Below are positions 5,925 to 6,991 of a stretch of DNA of 6,991 bases, piece after piece. A model generated the notes under the pieces. The model had not been told where the DNA came from, did not search any database, and saw only the letters and a program-made list of their open reading frames with translations. The stretch is from the NCBI GenBank assembly GCA_003133505.1, contig PKXT01000252.1:3923-10913 (forward strand), in the 5' to 3' direction. Each line of letters starts with the position of its first letter. Position 1 is the stretch's first letter. The position numbers and the translations under genes were made by a program. The DNA comes from Acidobacteriota bacterium. Its GTDB lineage: Bacteria > Acidobacteriota > Terriglobia > Acidiferrales > UBA7541.

Positions 5925-6991
5925 ATGAACCAGATATCCCTTAATCTCGTGCCCGAACGCCGCATCTGGTCGGTGAGCGAAATTACTTCGCGCATTACTG
6001 GATTGCTTGAATCGGAATTCGGCGATGTGTGGCTGGAAGGAGAGGTCTCCAATTACACGGCGTCGCAGCCCGGGCACCTTTATTTCACGCTCAAGGATGC
6101 GCGTGCGCAGATTCGCTGCATATGCTTTCGCGACTGTGCCCGGCGGTTGAAATTCCGGCCCGAGCCGGGAATGCACATGCTGGTGCGCGGCGCGCTCAGC
6201 GTGTTTGAGCCGCGCGGGGAGTATCAGCTACAGGTTTCCTACATCGAGCCGGTGGGCTCAGGCGCCCTCCAGGCGGCTTTTGAGCAGTTAAAAGCAAAGC
6301 TGGCTGCGGAGGGGCTTTTCGATGAGGCGCGCAAGAAAACCATTCCCGTATTACCGCGGCGGATTGGGCTGGTGACGTCTCCGACGGGTGCAGCGGTGAA
6401 TGATATTCTTCGCGTACTTGAGCGGCGCTTTCCCAACGTGAGCTTGCTTATTTTTCCGGTACGCGTGCAGGGCGAGGGCGCGGCGGCGGAAATTGTGGCC
6501 GCAATCCGCCATTTCAATAAGGTGCGCGGAGTGGACGTCATCATTCTGGCGCGCGGCGGCGGGTCCCTGGAGGATTTGTGGACTTTTAATGAAGAAATTG
6601 TGGCCCGGGCCATTGCCAGCAGCGAAATCCCGCTGATTACCGGCATTGGGCACGAAACGGATTTCACGATTGCGGATTTCGCGGGCGACTTGCGCGCGCC
6701 CACGCCTTCAGCGGCGGCGGAAATCGTTGTGCAGCGGCGTGAGGAATTTGAGTTACATATTCGACGATTAGGGCAACAAATTCAGGAGCGAATGCGCTAT
6801 CGAATCGCCATCCTGCAGGGGAGGCTGCATGAGTTGCGCGGGCGGAGGGCGTTTCGGAGGCCTTTAGAAATACTCCGCGGCGGCGAGCAACGGCTGGATG
6901 TGCTGCAATCGGAGATGGTTGATAGTTTTCGCGCAAGGCTGAGAGTTTCCCAGCGACGGCTGGCGGCTTCGCAGATACGGCTGCTGGGTTT
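5925..6991 (+). CDS. xseA: exodeoxyribonuclease VII large subunit, cut by the window end
   Basis: 355 codons are visible with no stop, so the gene continues past the right edge; the usual length is 400-480 residues. XseA with the small XseB subunit forms exonuclease VII, which degrades single-stranded DNA from both ends in repair. The N terminus (about 11-110) is an OB-fold DNA-binding domain: VSEITSRITGLLE, then VWLEGEVSNYT (35-45), GHLYFTLKD (50-58) and IRCICFR (63-69). The catalytic domain follows: RRIGLVTSPTGAAVNDILRV (145-164), ILARGGGSLEDLWTFNEE (207-224), GIGHETDFTIADFAGDLRAPTPSAAAE (240-266), with conserved Asp160, Arg210, His243 and Asp246. From about residue 270 the sequence becomes charged and helical, matching the long coiled-coil region that recruits XseB. 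The ATG at 5925 gives the usual N terminus but has no Shine-Dalgarno sequence; no in-frame alternative upstream is better. Confidence 0.96.
   Translation, partial: MNQISLNLVPERRIWSVSEITSRITGLLESEFGDVWLEGEVSNYTASQPGHLYFTLKDARAQIRCICFRDCARRLKFRPEPGMHMLVRGALSVFEPRGEYQLQVSYIEPVGSGALQAAFEQLKAKLAAEGLFDEARKKTIPVLPRRIGLVTSPTGAAVNDILRVLERRFPNVSLLIFPVRVQGEGAAAEIVAAIRHFNKVRGVDVIILARGGGSLEDLWTFNEEIVARAIASSEIPLITGIGHETDFTIADFAGDLRAPTPSAAAEIVVQRREEFELHIRRLGQQIQERMRYRIAILQGRLHELRGRRAFRRPLEILRGGEQRLDVLQSEMVDSFRARLRVSQRRLAASQIRLLG

Noticed and set aside
6239..6703. A 154-codon minus-strand open frame
   Set aside because: It is antisense to the conserved catalytic domain of xseA and rich in Ser, Arg and Ala without any motif.

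Overview
The window is an ordinary-looking chromosomal stretch from a moderately GC-rich bacterium. Gene order (sucC-sucD-ndk, then a DUF2905-type membrane protein and xseA) and protein style suggest a soil-type Acidobacteriota, but that is inference from resemblance only. There is no rRNA, tRNA, CRISPR array, IS element or phage gene to tie it to a mobile island.

Layout. Positions 1-144 are a window edge with no assignable gene. A class III PLP aminotransferase, most likely acetylornithine aminotransferase (argD), occupies 145-1407 on the minus strand. The gap 1408-2061 looks empty at first but holds a small minus-strand gene at 1648-1803. It encodes a 51-residue protein with 8 Cys and 2 His that resembles cyanobacterial SmtA-type metallothioneins, and it has a near-ideal ribosome binding site. 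Divergent from it, at 2062-2844, is a 260-residue protein made of two tandem VOC (glyoxalase/PhnB-like) domains. The region between them carries a perfect inverted repeat and an AT palindrome that could be regulatory.

From 2951 to 5468 on the plus strand runs a compact energy-metabolism cluster: sucC and sucD (beta and alpha subunits of succinyl-CoA synthetase) and ndk (nucleoside diphosphate kinase). A good sigma70-type promoter lies just upstream of sucC. The three genes are separated by only 22 and 33 bases and are probably co-transcribed. Succinyl-CoA synthetase makes ATP or GTP at the substrate level and Ndk equilibrates nucleoside triphosphates, so the grouping makes biochemical sense.

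After a small hairpin, a short two-helix DUF2905-like membrane protein (5622-5873) precedes xseA (from 5925), the large subunit of exodeoxyribonuclease VII, which runs off the right edge after 355 codons. The most noteworthy item is the small metallothionein-like gene; everything else is recognisable housekeeping or common accessory content.
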